From Chrysaora quinquecirrha (Eukaryota > Cnidaria > Scyphozoa > Semaeostomeae > Pelagiidae): a DNA stretch of 64,000 bases. Numbering within the stretch: position 1 is the first letter of the stretch; every line of letters begins with the position of its first letter. A program made the position numbers and the translations under genes. Location of the stretch: the NCBI GenBank assembly GCA_014526335.1, contig JACTAT010000036.1, positions 248,001 through 312,000 of the forward strand, read 5' to 3'. Shown here in pieces: positions 30,881 through 44,595 of this stretch. The notes under the pieces were generated by a model. That model had not been told where the DNA came from. It made no database searches and was given only the letters and a program-made list of their open reading frames with translations.

Positions 30881-33800
30881 AGGAATTTTGGATCCTTTTT
30901 GAAACCCTCGATTTGGCCAATTTTTGGCCATTTTTCCTTGCCTTTTTGGCCATTATTGGCCGATTTTTAGGGTTTTTATTTTCACCGTTTTCTGGGCTAT
31001 ATAGCTTTATTATAGCCTTCGGCAGACATAGAACTGGTTTATCTTATCCCTGGGAGGATATTTTTTATGATTTTGAAGCCTTTTGGAAACCCTCGATATC
31101 GGCAAATTTTTGGCCATTTTGCCTTAGTATAGCCTTGCCTTTTTGGCCAAAATTGGCCGATTTTGAGGGTTTTTATTTTGACCGTTTTCTTGGCCAAATA
31201 GCTTTATTATAGCCTTAGGCAGGCATATAAGTGGTTTATTTTATCCCTGGGAGGTTATTTTTAATGATTTTGGAGCCTTTTGGGAACCCTCGAAATCGGC
31301 CAATTTTTGGCCATTTTGCCTTAGTATAGCCTTGCCTTTTTGGCCAAAATTGGCCGATTTTGAGAATTTTATTTTGGCCGTTTTCTGGGCTAAATAGCTT
31401 TATTATAGCCTTGGGCAGGCATAGAAGTGGTTTATTTTATCCCTGGGAGGTTATTTTTAATGATTTTGGAGCCTTTTGGGAACCCTTGATTTCTGCCAAT
31501 TTTTGGCCATTTTGCCTTAGTATAGCCTTGCCTTTTTGGCCAAAATTGGCCGATTTTGAGGGTTTTTATTTTGACCGTTTTCTGGGCTAAATAGCTTTAT
31601 TATAGTCTTAGGCAGGCATAGAAGTGGTTTATTTTATCCCTGATAGGCAATTTTTAATGATTTTGGAGCCTTTTGGAAACCCTTGATTTCGGCCAATTTT
31701 TGGCCATTTTGCCTTAGTATAGCCTTGCCTTTTTGGCCAAAATTGGCCGATTTTGAGGGTTTTTATTTTGACCGTTTTCTGGGCTAAATAGCTTTATTAT
31801 AATCTTAGGCAGGCATAGAAGTGGTTTATTTTATCCCTGGGAGGCAATTTTTAATGATTTTGGAGCCTTTTGGAAACCCTTGATTTTTTCCAATTTTTGG
31901 CCATTTTGCCTTACTATAGCCTTGCCTTTTTGGCCAAAATTGGCCGTTTGTGAGGGTTTTTATTTTGACCGTTTTCTAGGCTAAATAGCTTTATTATAGC
32001 CTTATGTAGGCATAGAAGTGGTTTATTCTATCCCTGGGAGGCAATTTTTAATGGTTTTCGAGCCTTTTGGAAACCCTTGATTTCGGCCAATTTTTGGCTA
32101 TTTTGCCTTAGTATAGCCTTGCCTTTTTGGCCAAAATTGACCGATTTTGAGGGTTTTTATTTTGGCCGTTTTCTGCGCTAAATAGCTTTATCATAGCCTT
32201 AGGCATGCATAGAAGTGGTTCATTTTATCCCTGGGAAGCTATTTTTAATGATTTTGGAGCCTTTTGGAAACCCTTGATTTTTTCCAATTTTTGGCCATTT
32301 TGCCTTAGTATAGCCTTGCCTTTTTGGCCAAAATTGGCCGATTTTGAGGGTTTTATTTTGGCCATTTTCTGGGCTAAATAGCTTTATTATAGCCTTAGGC
32401 ATGCATAGAAGTGGTTTATTTTATCCCTGGGAGGCTATTTTTAATGATTTTGGAGCCTTTTGGAAACCCTCGATTTCGGCCAATTTTTGGCCATTTTGCC
32501 TTAGTATAGCCTTGCCTTTTTGGCCAAAATTGGTCGATTTTGAGGGTTTTTATTTTGGCCGTTTTCTAGGCTAAATAGCTTTATTATAGCCTTAGGCAGG
32601 CATAGAAGTGGTTTATTTTATCCCTGGGAGGCAATTTTTAATGATTTTGGAGCCTTTTGGAAACCCTTGATTTTTGCCAATATTTGGCCATTTTGCCTTA
32701 GTATAGCCTTGCCTTTTTGGCCAAAATTGGCCGATTTTGAGGGTTTTTATTTTGGCCGTTTTCTGAGCTAAATAGCTTTATTATAGTCTTAGGCAGGCAT
32801 AGAAGTGGTTTATTTTATCCTTGGGAGGCTATTTTTAATGATTTTGGAGCCTTTTGGAAACCCTTGATTTTTTCCAATTTTTGGCCATTTTGCCTTACTA
32901 TAGCCTTGCCTTTTTGGCCAAAATTGGCCGTTTGTGAGGGTTTTTATTTTGACCGTTTTCTAGGCTAAATAGCTTTATTATAGCCTTATGTAGGCATAGA
33001 AGTGGTTTATTCTATCCCTGGGAGGCAATTTTTAATGGTTTTCGAGCCTTTTGGAAACCCTTGATTTCGGCCAATTTTTGGCAATTTTGCCTTAGTATAG
33101 CCTTGCCTTTTTGGCCAAAATTGGCCGATATTGAGGGTTTTTATTTTGACCGTTTTCTAGGCTAAATAGCTTTATTATAGCCTTATGTAGGCATAGAAGT
33201 GGTTTATTCTATCCCTGGGAGGCTATTTTTAATGGTTTTCGAGCCTTTTGGAAACCCTTGATTTCGGCCAATTTTTGGCCATTTTGCCTTAGTATAGCCT
33301 TGCCTTTTTGGCCAAAATTGGCCGATTTTGAGGGTTTTTATTTTGACCGTTTTCTAGGCTAAATAGCTTTATTATAGCCTTATGTAGGCATAGAAGTGGT
33401 TTATTCTATCCCTGGGAGGCAATTTTTAATGGTTTTCGAGCCTTTTGGAAACCCTTGATTTCGGCCAATTTTTGGCAATTTTGCCTTAGTATAGCCTTGC
33501 CTTTTTGGCCAAAATTGGCCGATTTTGAGGGTTTTTCTTTTGACCATTTTCTGGGCCAAATAGCTTTATTATAGCCTTAGGCAGGCATAGAAGTGGTTCA
33601 TTTTATCCATGGGAGGCTATTTTTAATGATTGTGGAGCCTTTTGGAAACCCTTAATTTCTGCCAATTTTTGGCCATTTTGCCTTAGTATAGCCTTGCCTT
33701 TTTGGCCAAAATTGGCCGATTTTGAGGGTTTTTATTTTCACCGTTTTCTAGGCTAAATAGCTTTATTATAGCCTTATGTAGGCATAGAAGTGGTTTATTC

Positions 33801-34860
33801 TATCCCTGGGAGGCTATTTTTAATTATTTTGGAGCCTTTTGGAAACCCTTGATTTCGGCCAATTTTTGGCCATTTTGCCTTAGTATAGCCTTGCCTTTTT
33901 GGCCAAAATTGGCCGATTTTGAGGGTTTTTATTTTGACCGTTTTCTGGGCTAAATAACTTTATTATAGCCTTATGTAGGCATAGAAGTGGTTTATTCTAT
34001 CCCTGGGAGGCAATTTTTAATGGTTTTCGAGCCTTTTGGAAACCCTCGATTTCGGCCAATTTTTGGCCATTTTGCCTTAGTATAGCCTTGCCTTTTTGGC
34101 CAAAATTGGCCGATTTTGAGGGTTTTTGTTTTGACCATTCTCTGGGCCAAATAGCTTTATTATAGCCTTAGGCAGGCATAGAAGTGGTTCATTTTATCCA
34201 TGGGAGGCTATTTTTAATGGTTGTGGAGCCCTTTGGAAACCCTTGATTTTGGCCAATATTTGGCCATTTTGCCTTAGTATAGCCTTGCCTTTTTGGCCAA
34301 AATTGGCCGATTTTGAGGGTTTTTATTTTCACCGTTTTCTAGGCTAAATAGCTTTATTATAGCCTTATGTTGGCATAGAAGTGGTTTATTCTATCCCTGG
34401 GAGGCAACTTTTAATGGTTTTCGAGCCTTTTGGAAACCCTCGATTTCGGCCAATTTTTGGCCATTTTGCCTTAGTATAGCCTTGCCTTTTTGGCCAAATT
34501 TGGCCGATTTTGAGGGTTTTTCTTTTGACCATTTTCTGGGCCAAATAGCTTTATTATAGCCTTATGAAGGCATAGAAGTGGTTTATTTTATTCCTGGGAG
34601 GTTATTTTTAATGATTGTGGAGCCTTTTGGAAACCCTCGATTTCGGCCAATTTTTGGCCATTTTGCCTTAGTATAGCCTTGCCTTTTTGGCCAAAATTGG
34701 CCGATTTTGAGGGTTTTTATTTCGACCGTTTTCTAGGCTAAATAGCTTTATTATAGCCTTAGGCAGGCATAGAAGTGATTTATTTTATACCTGGGAGGCT
34801 ATTTTCAATGATTTTTGAACCTTTAGGAAACCGACGATTTTAGCCAACTTTGGCCAAAAG
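30880..34860. repeat. Tandem satellite, about 20 copies of a 197-198-bp monomer
   Basis: The phrase 'ccttgcctttttggccaaaa' returns every 197-198 bp from about 31130 to about 34680. Each monomer also has 'ctaaatagctttattatagc', 'catagaagtggtttatt', 'atccctgggagg' and 'gagccttttggaaaccct'. Every monomer carries an inverted pair, TCGGCCAATTTTTGGCCA and TGGCCAAAATTGGCCGA, about 30 nt apart, able to form a stem. Edge monomers are more diverged than central ones, as expected for unequal exchange. Because 198 is divisible by three, open frames of 60-160 codons run across monomers, and these are not considered genes. Confidence 0.95.
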
Positions 34861-35450
34861 GATATAATTTTAATGTGTTTCATTCTGCTATTTCAGGCAT
34901 TGAAGGCAAGCAAGATTAAGACTGTCAGAAGCATTGGATGCCAGTATTTTTATTGTTATGGGACAATTTCATGATCATATAGCTGACTAATTCGATTTGT
35001 TATATATATTTATCTATACATTCTATATATACATTAGTTTTTTAATCTGATTAAAGACGTAGCTACGATTGTTGATACAAGCAGTAAATACGATCTTTCA
35101 TGTTAATATGAGGAATTTATTATTCTAGAGCAAAAATTTTTAACAATGAAGCTTTGTATGACAATGAACCTAGTCTTTTCTTGTGTATTGCATACCGTTT
35201 TCATTGTGATTGCCTCCAAGAAGTTCTGCTAAAATCTAACTTGTTTTCTCCTACCGTTCTGGTTGTGATTGCTTCCAGGAAGTAAAAATGTCAAACTTGC
35301 TTTCTGTTCCCTGGAAAAGTTTGAATGATAAACTAAGCTAGTGGTACTGTAATAAACCTTTCAGAGGCTACTTAGCCACATTGAAGAATGAAAAATCGGA
35401 AAATTAAAGAAAATTAAAATTGAATTCGGTATCAAAAGTGCGTATCGAAA
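34861..35450. other. Spacer between the two satellite arrays
   Basis: AT-rich unique-looking sequence of about 0.6 kb. It contains a short direct repeat ('ccgtttt.attgtgattgc' and 'ccgttctggttgtgattgct' near 35200 and 35255). No coding potential was seen. Confidence 0.5.
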
Positions 35451-38400
35451 ATCGAGAACATTCGCGTGATACTTGACTTGGGGAACAAATGCTGGGTACA
35501 AAGCACATTAGGGCAAAAAATAGCAATATTTATATCAAACAAGAGAGCTCAAAATTCTCATTCCAAGAATACCTATCGTATTCTCATGGGACTTTTATTT
35601 TGTGTTTTACGCTGCATTGAAAACAACATGATTTTCAAAGAAAAATTGAACTGAATTGAATTACTGGCTCCAGGGGAAATTGGATCTCATTGGTAGTGTC
35701 TCCCAAAAAGGGCTAATAAAGTCATGAAACAAGATTAAACTTTAGCGTTTTATACATCAAATTGAAGCGCAAGCTACGCTTAATCAGACAGCGTTGAGAT
35801 GAGCAACAAATCTTGAGAAACAAAAAAGTTAACGATTTTTGAAAGTTGACAATTTTGCCAAAAATCGAAAAATTATTTCCTCTAATGTTCCTTGAAATAA
35901 TATAAATGTTATACGAGCGTATAGATCTTTGAACACCGATTAAAATGGTGTCTTTGGTTTTCTGATAGCTTCTCTGGAAGCCGAGAAATTTGCTGTCAAA
36001 GTCCGGAGCCATCCCAGATGCTCGAAAATGCTCTAATTTTAACTCAAATCCTTAAAAATTTGCTTGTCAAAAACGTAAAAATATCCCAAAAATATAAATC
36101 CCGGAATTGCTCCGAAATGGAAAGTTGACTTTCTCAGTTGCTAAAAACAGTTTTTAACAGATAGATACACGTTTCTAAGCGTCTTTTCAAGGGCTACAAT
36201 GTGAAGTAAAGCATAACGATTCTCGCGATTAATTGACGGATTTTAATCGGGGGACTTTCGGAAAACGGTAAAATTTATCGTATCAAAACTTTGGCTCCTT
36301 TTAACACAGAAATATAAATAAATATTCATCGTGTTGGCCATGATTTGCGCTTCAGTTTAACCCTAGAATCGCAATTTTTTAAGTTGTTTTCGCATGAAAG
36401 CGAGCGAGCTGTTTCTGATGAAAAACGGTGAAAAATTTTTCTCCTCAAAATTGCTTGAATATAGTACCAAATAAAAGCCCGTGCTCGAAACTATCGTGCC
36501 ATTGTTGATTTGGCTAAAAAATACAAGAAAATCGGCATATAAGAGCAGTTTTTCTGTTGCGTATTTTATGATTTTTTCCAAAAAATGGCCTAAAATCTAC
36601 ATTCTAGAAACGAGACAATATTTATATAAAATGAAAGCGCGTCAAATGCTGATTTCAACCCTGGTTATTTCAACTTTATAGCACCAATATTACGCTTTTT
36701 ATGCCGCATTGAAATTTGGTGATTTTCATTAAGAAATTGAATTGGATTGAACTACTGGCTCCAGGGAAAATGGGAAATCATAACAAGTGTTGCCCAAAAA
36801 AGGCTAATAAAGTCATGAAAAAGATTAAACTTTAGCGTTTTATACATCAAATTGAAGCGCAAGCTACGCTTAATCAGACAGCGTTGAGATGAGCAACAAA
36901 TCTTGAGAAACAAAAAAGTTACCGACTTTTGAAAGTCGACAATTTTGCCAAAAATCGAAAAATTATTTCCTCGAATATTCCCTAAAATAATATAAACGTT
37001 ACATGAGCTTATAGATCTTTGAACACTGATTAAAATGGTGTCTTTGGTTTTCTGATAGCTTCTCTGGTAGCCGAGAAATTTGCTGTCAAAGTCCGGAGCC
37101 ATCCCAGATGCTCGAAAATGCTCTAATTTTAACTCAAATCCTTAAAAATTTGCTTGCCAAAAACGTAAAAATATCCCAAAAATATAAATCCCGGAATTGC
37201 TCCGAAATGGAAAGTTGATTTTCTCAGTTGCTAAAACAGTTTTAACAGATAGATACACGTTTCTAAGCGTCTTTTCAAGGGCTACAATGTGAAGTTAAGC
37301 ATAACGATTCTCGCGATTAATTGACGGATTTTAATCGGGGGGGGGGGGACTTTCGGAAAACGGCAAAATTCATAGTGTCAAAACTTTGGCTCCTTTTAAC
37401 ACAGAAATATAAATAAATATTCATCGTGTTGGCCATGATTTGCGCTTCAGTTTAACCCTAGAATCGCAATTTTTTAAGTTGTTTTCGCATGAAAGCGAGC
37501 GAGCTGTTTCTGATGAAAAACGGTGAAAAATTTTTCTCCTCAAAATTGCTTGAATATAGTACCAAATAAAAGCCCGTGCTCGAAACTATCGTGCCATTGT
37601 TGATTTGGCTAAAAAATACAAGAAAATCGGCATATAAGAGCAGTTTTTCTGTTGCGTATTTTATGATTTTTTCCAAAAAATGGCCTAAAATCTACATTCT
37701 AGAAACGAGACAATATTTATATAAAATGAAAGCGCGTCAAATGCTGATTTCAACCCTGGTTATTTCAACTTTATAGCACCAATATTACGCTTTTTATGCC
37801 GCATTGAAATTTGGTGATTTTCATTAAGAAATTGAATTGGATTGAACTACTGGCTCCAGGGAAAATGGGAAATCATAACAAGTGTTGCCCAAAAAAGGCT
37901 AATAAAGTCATGAAAAAAGATTAAACTTTAGCGTTTTATACATCAAATTGAAGCGCAAGCTACGCTTAATCAGACAGCGTTGAGATGAGCAACAAATCTT
38001 GAGAAACAAAAAAGTTACCGACTTTTGAAAGTCGACAATTTTGCCAAAAATCGAAAAATTATTTCCTCGAATATTCCCTAAAATAATATAAACGTTACAT
38101 GAGCTTATAGATCTTTGAACACTGATTAAAATGGTGTCTTTGGTTTTCTGATAGCTTCTCTGGTAGCCGAGAAATTTGCTGTCAAAGTCCGGAGCCATCC
38201 CAGATGCTCGAAAATGCTCTAATTTTAACTCAAATCCTTAAAAATTTGCTTGCCAAAAACGTAAAAATATCCCAAAAATATAAATCCCGGAATTGCTCCG
38301 AAATGGAAAGTTGATTTTCTCAGTTGCTAAAAACAGTTTTTAACAGATAGATACACGTTTCTAAGCGTCTTTTCAAGGGCTACAATGTGAAGTAAAGCAT

Positions 38401-41400
38401 AACGATTCTCGCGATTAATTGACGGATTTTAATCGGGGGACTTTCGGAAAACGGCAAAATTCATAGTGTCAAAACTTTGGCTCCTTTTAACACAGAAATA
38501 TAAATAAATATTCATCGTGTTGGCCATGATTTGCGCTTCAGTTTAACCCTAGAATCGCAATTTTTTAAGTTGTTTTCGCATGAAAGCGAGCGAGCTGTTT
38601 CTGATGAAAAACGGTGAAAAATTTTTCTCCTCAAAATTGCTTGAATATAGTACCAAATAAAAGCCCGTGCTCGAAACTATCGTGCCATTGTTGATTTGGC
38701 TAAAAAATACAAGAAAATCGGCATATAAGAGCAGTTTTTCTGTTGCGTATTTTATGATTTTTTCCAAAAAATGGCCTAAAATCTACATTCTAGAAACGAG
38801 ACAATATTTATATAAAATGAAAGCGCGTCAAATGCTGATTTCAACCCTGGTTATTTCAACTTTATAGCACCAATATTACGCTTTTTATGCCGCATTGAAA
38901 TTTGGTGATTTTCATTAAGAAATTGAATTGGATTGAACTACTGGCTCCAGGGAAAATGGGAAATCATAACAAGTGTTGCCCAAAAAGGCTAATAAAGTCA
39001 TGAAAAAGATTAAACTTTAGCGTTTTATACATCAAATTGAAGCGCAAGCTACGCTTAATCAGACAGCGTTGAGATGAGCAACAAATCTTGAGAAACAAAA
39101 AAGTTACCGACTTTTGAAAGTCGACAATTTTGCCAAAAATCGAAAAATTATTTCCTCGAATATTCCCTAAAATAATATAAACGTTACATGAGCTTATAGA
39201 TCTTTGAACACTGATTAAAATGGTGTCTTTGGTTTTCTGATAGCTTCTCTGGTAGCCGAGAAATTTGCTGTCAAAGTCCGGAGCCATCCCAGATGCTCGA
39301 AAATGCTCTAATTTTAACTCAAATCCTTAAAAATTTGCTTGCCAAAAACGTAAAAATATCCCAAAAATATAAATCCCGGAATTGCTCCGAAATGGAAAGT
39401 TGATTTTCTCAGTTGCTAAAAACAGTTTTTAACAGATAGATACACGTTTCTAAGCGTCTTTTCAAGGGCTACAATGTGAAGTAAAGCATAACGATTCTCG
39501 CGATTAATTGACGGATTTTAATCGGGGGACTTTCGGAAAACGGTAAAATTCATAGTGTCAAAACTTTGGCTCCTTTTAACACAGAAAGATAAGTAAATAT
39601 TCATCGTGTTGGTCATGATTTGCGCTTCAGTTTAACCCTAGAATCGCCATTTTTTAAGTTGTTTTAGCATGAAAGCGAGCGAGCTGTTTCTGATGAAAAA
39701 CGGTGAAAAATTTTTCTCCTCAAAATTGCTTGAATATAGTACCAAATAAAAGCCCGTGCTCGAAACTATCGTGCCATTGTTGATTTGGCTAAAAAATACA
39801 AGAAAATCGGCATATAAGAGCTTGCGTATTTTATGATTTTTTCCAAAAAATGGCCTAAAATCCACATTCTAGAAACGAGACAATATTTATATCAAATGAA
39901 AGCGCGTCAAATGCTGATTTCAACCCAGGTTATTTCAACTTTATAGCACCAATATTACGCTTTTTATGCCGCATCGAAATTTGGTGATTTTCATTAAGAA
40001 ATTGAATTGGATTGAACTACTGGCTCCAGGGAAAATGGGAAATCATAACCAGTGTTGCCCAAAAAAGACTAATAAAGTCATGAAACAAGATTAAACTTTA
40101 GCGTTTTATACATCGAATTGAAGCGCAAGCTACGCTTAATCAGACAGCGTTGAGATGAGCAACAAATCTTGAGAAACAAAAAAGTTAACGATTTCTGAAA
40201 GTTGACAATTTTGCCAAAAATCGAAAAATTATTTCCTCTAATGTTCCTTGAAATAATATAAATGTTATACGAGCGTATAGATCTTTGAACACTGATTAAA
40301 ATGGTTCTCTGGAAGCCGAGAAATTTGCTGTCAAAGTCCGGAGCCATCCCAGATGCTCGAAAATGCTCTAATTTTAACTCAAATCCTTAAAAATTTGCTT
40401 GCCAAAAACGTAAAAATATCCCAAAAATATAAATCCCGGAATTGCTCCGAAATGGAAAGTTGATTTTCTCAGTTGCTAAAAACAATTTTTAACAGATAGA
40501 TACACGTCTAAGCGTCTTTTCAAGGGCTACAATGTGAAGTAAAGCATAACGATTCTCGCGATTAATTGACGGATTTCAATCGGGGGACTTTCGGAAAACG
40601 GTAAAATTCATAGTGTCAAAACTTTGGCTCCTTTTAACACAGAAATATAAATAAATATTCATCGTGTTGGCCATGATTTGCGCTTCAGTTTAACCCTAGA
40701 ATCGCAATTTTTTAAGTTGTTTTCGCATGAAAGCGAGCGAGCTGTTTCTGATGAAAAACGGTGAAAAATTTTTCTCCTCAAAATTGCTTGAATATAGTAC
40801 CAAATAAAAGCCCGTGCTCGAAACTATCGTGCCATTGTTGATTTGGCTAAAAAATACAAGAAAATCGGCATATAAGAGCAGTTTTTCTGTTGCGTATTTT
40901 ATGATTTTTTCCAAAAAATGGCCTAAAATCTACATTCTAGAAACGAGACAATATTTATATAAAATGAAAGCGCGTCAAATGCTGATTTCAACCCTGGTTA
41001 TTTCAACTTTATAGCACCAATATTACGCTTTTATGCCGCATTGAAATTTGGTGATTTTCATTAAGAAATTGAATTGGATTGAACTACTGGCTCCAGGAAA
41101 ATGGGAAATCATAACAAGTGTTGCCCAAAAAGGCTAATAAAGTCATGAAAAAAGATCAAACTTTAGCGTTTTATACATCAAATTGAAGCGCAAGCTACGC
41201 TTAATCAGACAGCGTTGAGATGAGCAACAAATCTTGAGAAACAAAAAAGTTACCGACTTTTGAAAGTCGACAATTTTGCCAAAAATCGAAAAATTATTTC
41301 CTCGAATATTTCCTAAAATAATATAAACGTTACATGAGCTTATAGATCTTTGAACACTGATTAAAATGGTGTCTTTGGTTTTCTGATAGCTTCTCTGGTA

Positions 41401-44240
41401 GCCGAGAAATTTGCTGTCAAAGTCCGGAGCCATCCCAGATGCTCGAAAATGCTCTAATTTTAACTCAAATCCTTAAAAATTTGCTTGCCAAAAACGTAAA
41501 AATATCCCAAAAATATAAATCCCGGAATTGCTCCGAAATGGAAAGTTGATTTTCTCAGTTGCTAAAAACAATTTTTAACAGATAGATACACGTTTCTAAG
41601 CGTCTTTTCAAGGGCTACAATGTGAAGTAAAGCATAACGATTCTCGCGATTAATTGACGGATTTTAATCGGGGGACTTTCGGAAAACGGTAAAATTCATA
41701 GTGTCAAAACTTTGGCTCCTTTTAACACAGAAATATAAATAAATATTCATCGTGTTGGCCATGATTTGCGCTTCAGTTTAACCCTAGAATCGCCATTTTT
41801 TAAGTTGTTTTCGCATGAAAGCGAGCGAGCTGTTTCTGATGAAAAACGGTGAAAAATTTTTCTCCTCAAAATTGCTTGAATATAGTACCAAATAAAAGCC
41901 CGTGCTCGAAACTATCGTGCCATTGTTGATTTGGCTAAAAAATACAAGAAAATCGGCATATAAGAGCAGTTTTTCTGTTGCGTATTTTATGATTTTTTCC
42001 AAAAAATGGCCTAAAATCCACATTCTAGAAACGAGACAATATTTATATCAAATGAAAGCGCGTCAAATGCTGATTTCAACCCTGGTTATTTCAACTTTAT
42101 AGCACCAATATTACGCTTTTTATGCCGCATTGAAATTTGGTGATTTTCATTAAGAAATTGAATTGGATTGAACTACTGGCTCCAGGGAAAATGGGAAATC
42201 ATAACCAGTGTTGCCCAAAAAAGACTAATAAAGTCATGAAACAAGATTAAACTTTAGCGTTTTATACATCAAATTGAAGCGCAAGCTACGCTTAATCAGA
42301 CAGCGTTGAGATGAGCAACAAATCTTGAGAAACAAAAAAGTTAACGATTTTTGAAAGTTGACAATTTTGCCAAAAATCGAAAAATTATTTCCTCTAATGT
42401 TCCTTGAAATAATATAAATGTTATACGAGCGTATAGATCTTTGAACCCTGATTAAAATGGTGTCTTTGGTTTTCTGATAGCTTCTCTGGAAGCCGAGAAA
42501 TTTGCTGTCAAAGTCCGGAGCCATCCCAGATGCTCGAAAATGCTCTAATTTTAACTCAAATCCTTAAAAATATGCTTGCCAAAAACGTAAAAATATCCCA
42601 AAATTATAAATCCCGGAATTGCTCCGAAATGGAAAGTTGATTTTCTCAATTGCTAAAAACAATTTTTAACAGATAGATACACGTTTCTAAGCGTCTTTTC
42701 AAGGGCTACAATGTGAAGTAAAGCATAACGATTCTCGCGATTAAATGACGGATTTTAATTTGGGGGGGGGGGGACTTTCGGAAAACGGTAAAATTCATAG
42801 TGTCAAAACTTTGGCTCCTTTTAACACAGAAAGATAAGTAAATATTCATCGTGTTGGTCATGATTTGCGCTTCAGTTTAACCCTAGAATCGCCATTTTTT
42901 AAGTTGTTTTAGCATGAAAGCGAGCGAGCTGTTTCTGATGAAAACGGTGAAAAATTTTTCTCCTCAAAATTGCTTGAATATAGTACCAAATAAAAGCCCG
43001 TGCTCGAAACTATCGTGCCATTGTTGATTTGGCTAAAAAATACAAGAAAATCGGCATATAAGAGCTTGCGTATTTTATGATTTTTTCCAAAAAATGGCCT
43101 AAAATCCACATTCTAGAAACGAGACAATATTTATATCAAATGAAAGCGCGTCAAATGCTGATTTCAACCCAGGTTATTTCAACTTTATAGCACCAATATT
43201 ACGCTTTTTATGCCGCATCGAAATTTGGTGATTTTCATTAAGAAATTGAATTGGATTGAACTACTGGCTCCAGGGAAAATGGGAAATCATAACCAGTGTT
43301 GCCCAAAAAAGACTAATAAAGTCATGAAACAAGATTAAACTTTAGCGTTTTATACATCGAATTGAAGCGCAAGCTACGCTTAATCAGACAGCGTTGAGAT
43401 GAGCAACAAATCTTGAGAAACAAAAAAGTTAACGATTTCTGAAAGTTGACAATTTTGCCAAAAATCGAAAAATTATTTCCTCTAATGTTCCTTGAAATAA
43501 TATAAATGTTATACGAGCGTATAGATCTTTGAACACTGATTAAAATGGTGTCTTTGGTTTTCTGATAGCTTCTCTGGAAGCCGAGAAATTTGCTGTCAAA
43601 GTCCGGAGCCATCCCAGATGCTCGAAAATGCTCTAATTTTAACTCAAATCCTTAAAAATTTGCTTGCCAAAAACGTAAAAATATCCCAAAAATATAAATC
43701 CCGGAATTGCTCCGAAATGGAAAGTTGATCTTCTCAGTTGCTAAAAACAATTTTTAACAGACAGATACACGTTTCTAAGCGTCTTTTCAAGGGCTACAAT
43801 GTGCTGTAACGCATGAAGATCTCTGCACTTTATTGAGGGGGATGTTCGGGGGTGAATTTTCAATAAACGGTAAAGTTTAACGTGCCAAAACCTTTCCTTG
43901 TTTTACCATAGAAACATAATGAAATGCGCAGCCTATTGACCGTGATTTGTGCTACAATTTGAGCCTAAAATAGCCAGTTTCTGAGTTGTTTTTGCATGAA
44001 TACGAGCAAGCTTTTTCTGATGAAAAAATGGTGAAAAAGTTGTCTAGTTAAAGTTGCTTGAAATTAGTACCAAATGAAGGCCTGTGATCGAAACTATCGT
44101 GGCATTGTTGGTTTGGTTAAAAAAGACAAGAAAGGAAGCATATTAGAGCAGTTTTTCTGTTGTTTATTTTTCAGAAATTCACTAGAAATTTTTGGTCAGA
44201 AATTGAATTGGATTGAGCTTCTGCTCCAACAGGAATAGAG
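35450..44240. repeat. Tandem array of an approximately 1.09-kb unit, about 8 copies
   Basis: The block 'tcatcccagatgctcgaaaa' to 'tggctccaggg' repeats with starts near 36010, 37100, 38195, 39285, 40350, 41430, 42520 and 43610, spacing 1065-1095 bp. Central copies are almost identical. The first part (35450-35650) and last part (43800-44240) are clearly diverged. Each unit holds the same two minus-strand open frames of about 96 and 72 codons and one plus-strand frame of 66. They persist because the copies are homogenised, resemble no protein I know, and overlap each other. The array lies in the spacer between the transporter gene and eIF3D. Confidence 0.95.
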
Positions 44241-44524
44241 ACCAAACACTGCATTGAATTGAATTCCTAGATTCTCGTCAGATTGGGTCAAAAGATTAGA
44301 ATGAAAGTGTAAGACTGTTATGAGAAACTATAGCTTTTAGTTGGCCAAACACTAAGGCGCGTAGAGATGCAGACGATCTTTTTAAACTGAAAAGCAACAG
44401 ATATTTCAAAATCGATAATTTTGCTTAATTATGGAAATGTTTTCGGACTTTGTTATTCATGTACCTCAAAGATCGGCAAAGTAAACAATTACTAAGACTA
44501 TTACTATAGAAAAGTGTATAGGAA

Positions 44525-44595
44525 GGTAGCCCAATTGATAGGGCGTTGGCATTCAGAACCAGACATATGAGGTTCAAGCCGATTCCTTGTCGTAC
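44525..44595 (+). mobile_element. tRNA-derived SINE-like copy 1
   Basis: 'ggtagcccaattgatagggc' matches a tRNA A-box region and 'gaggttcaagccgattcc' a B-box, about 45 bases apart as in polymerase III promoters. There is no acceptor stem, so this is a SINE head and not a functional tRNA. Confidence 0.6.

Noticed and set aside
30727..32574. Open frames of 60-160 codons rich in Phe, Trp and Pro
   Set aside because: They follow the 197-198-bp satellite, whose length is a multiple of three. Frames recur with each monomer, lack homology and break where a monomer gains or loses a base.
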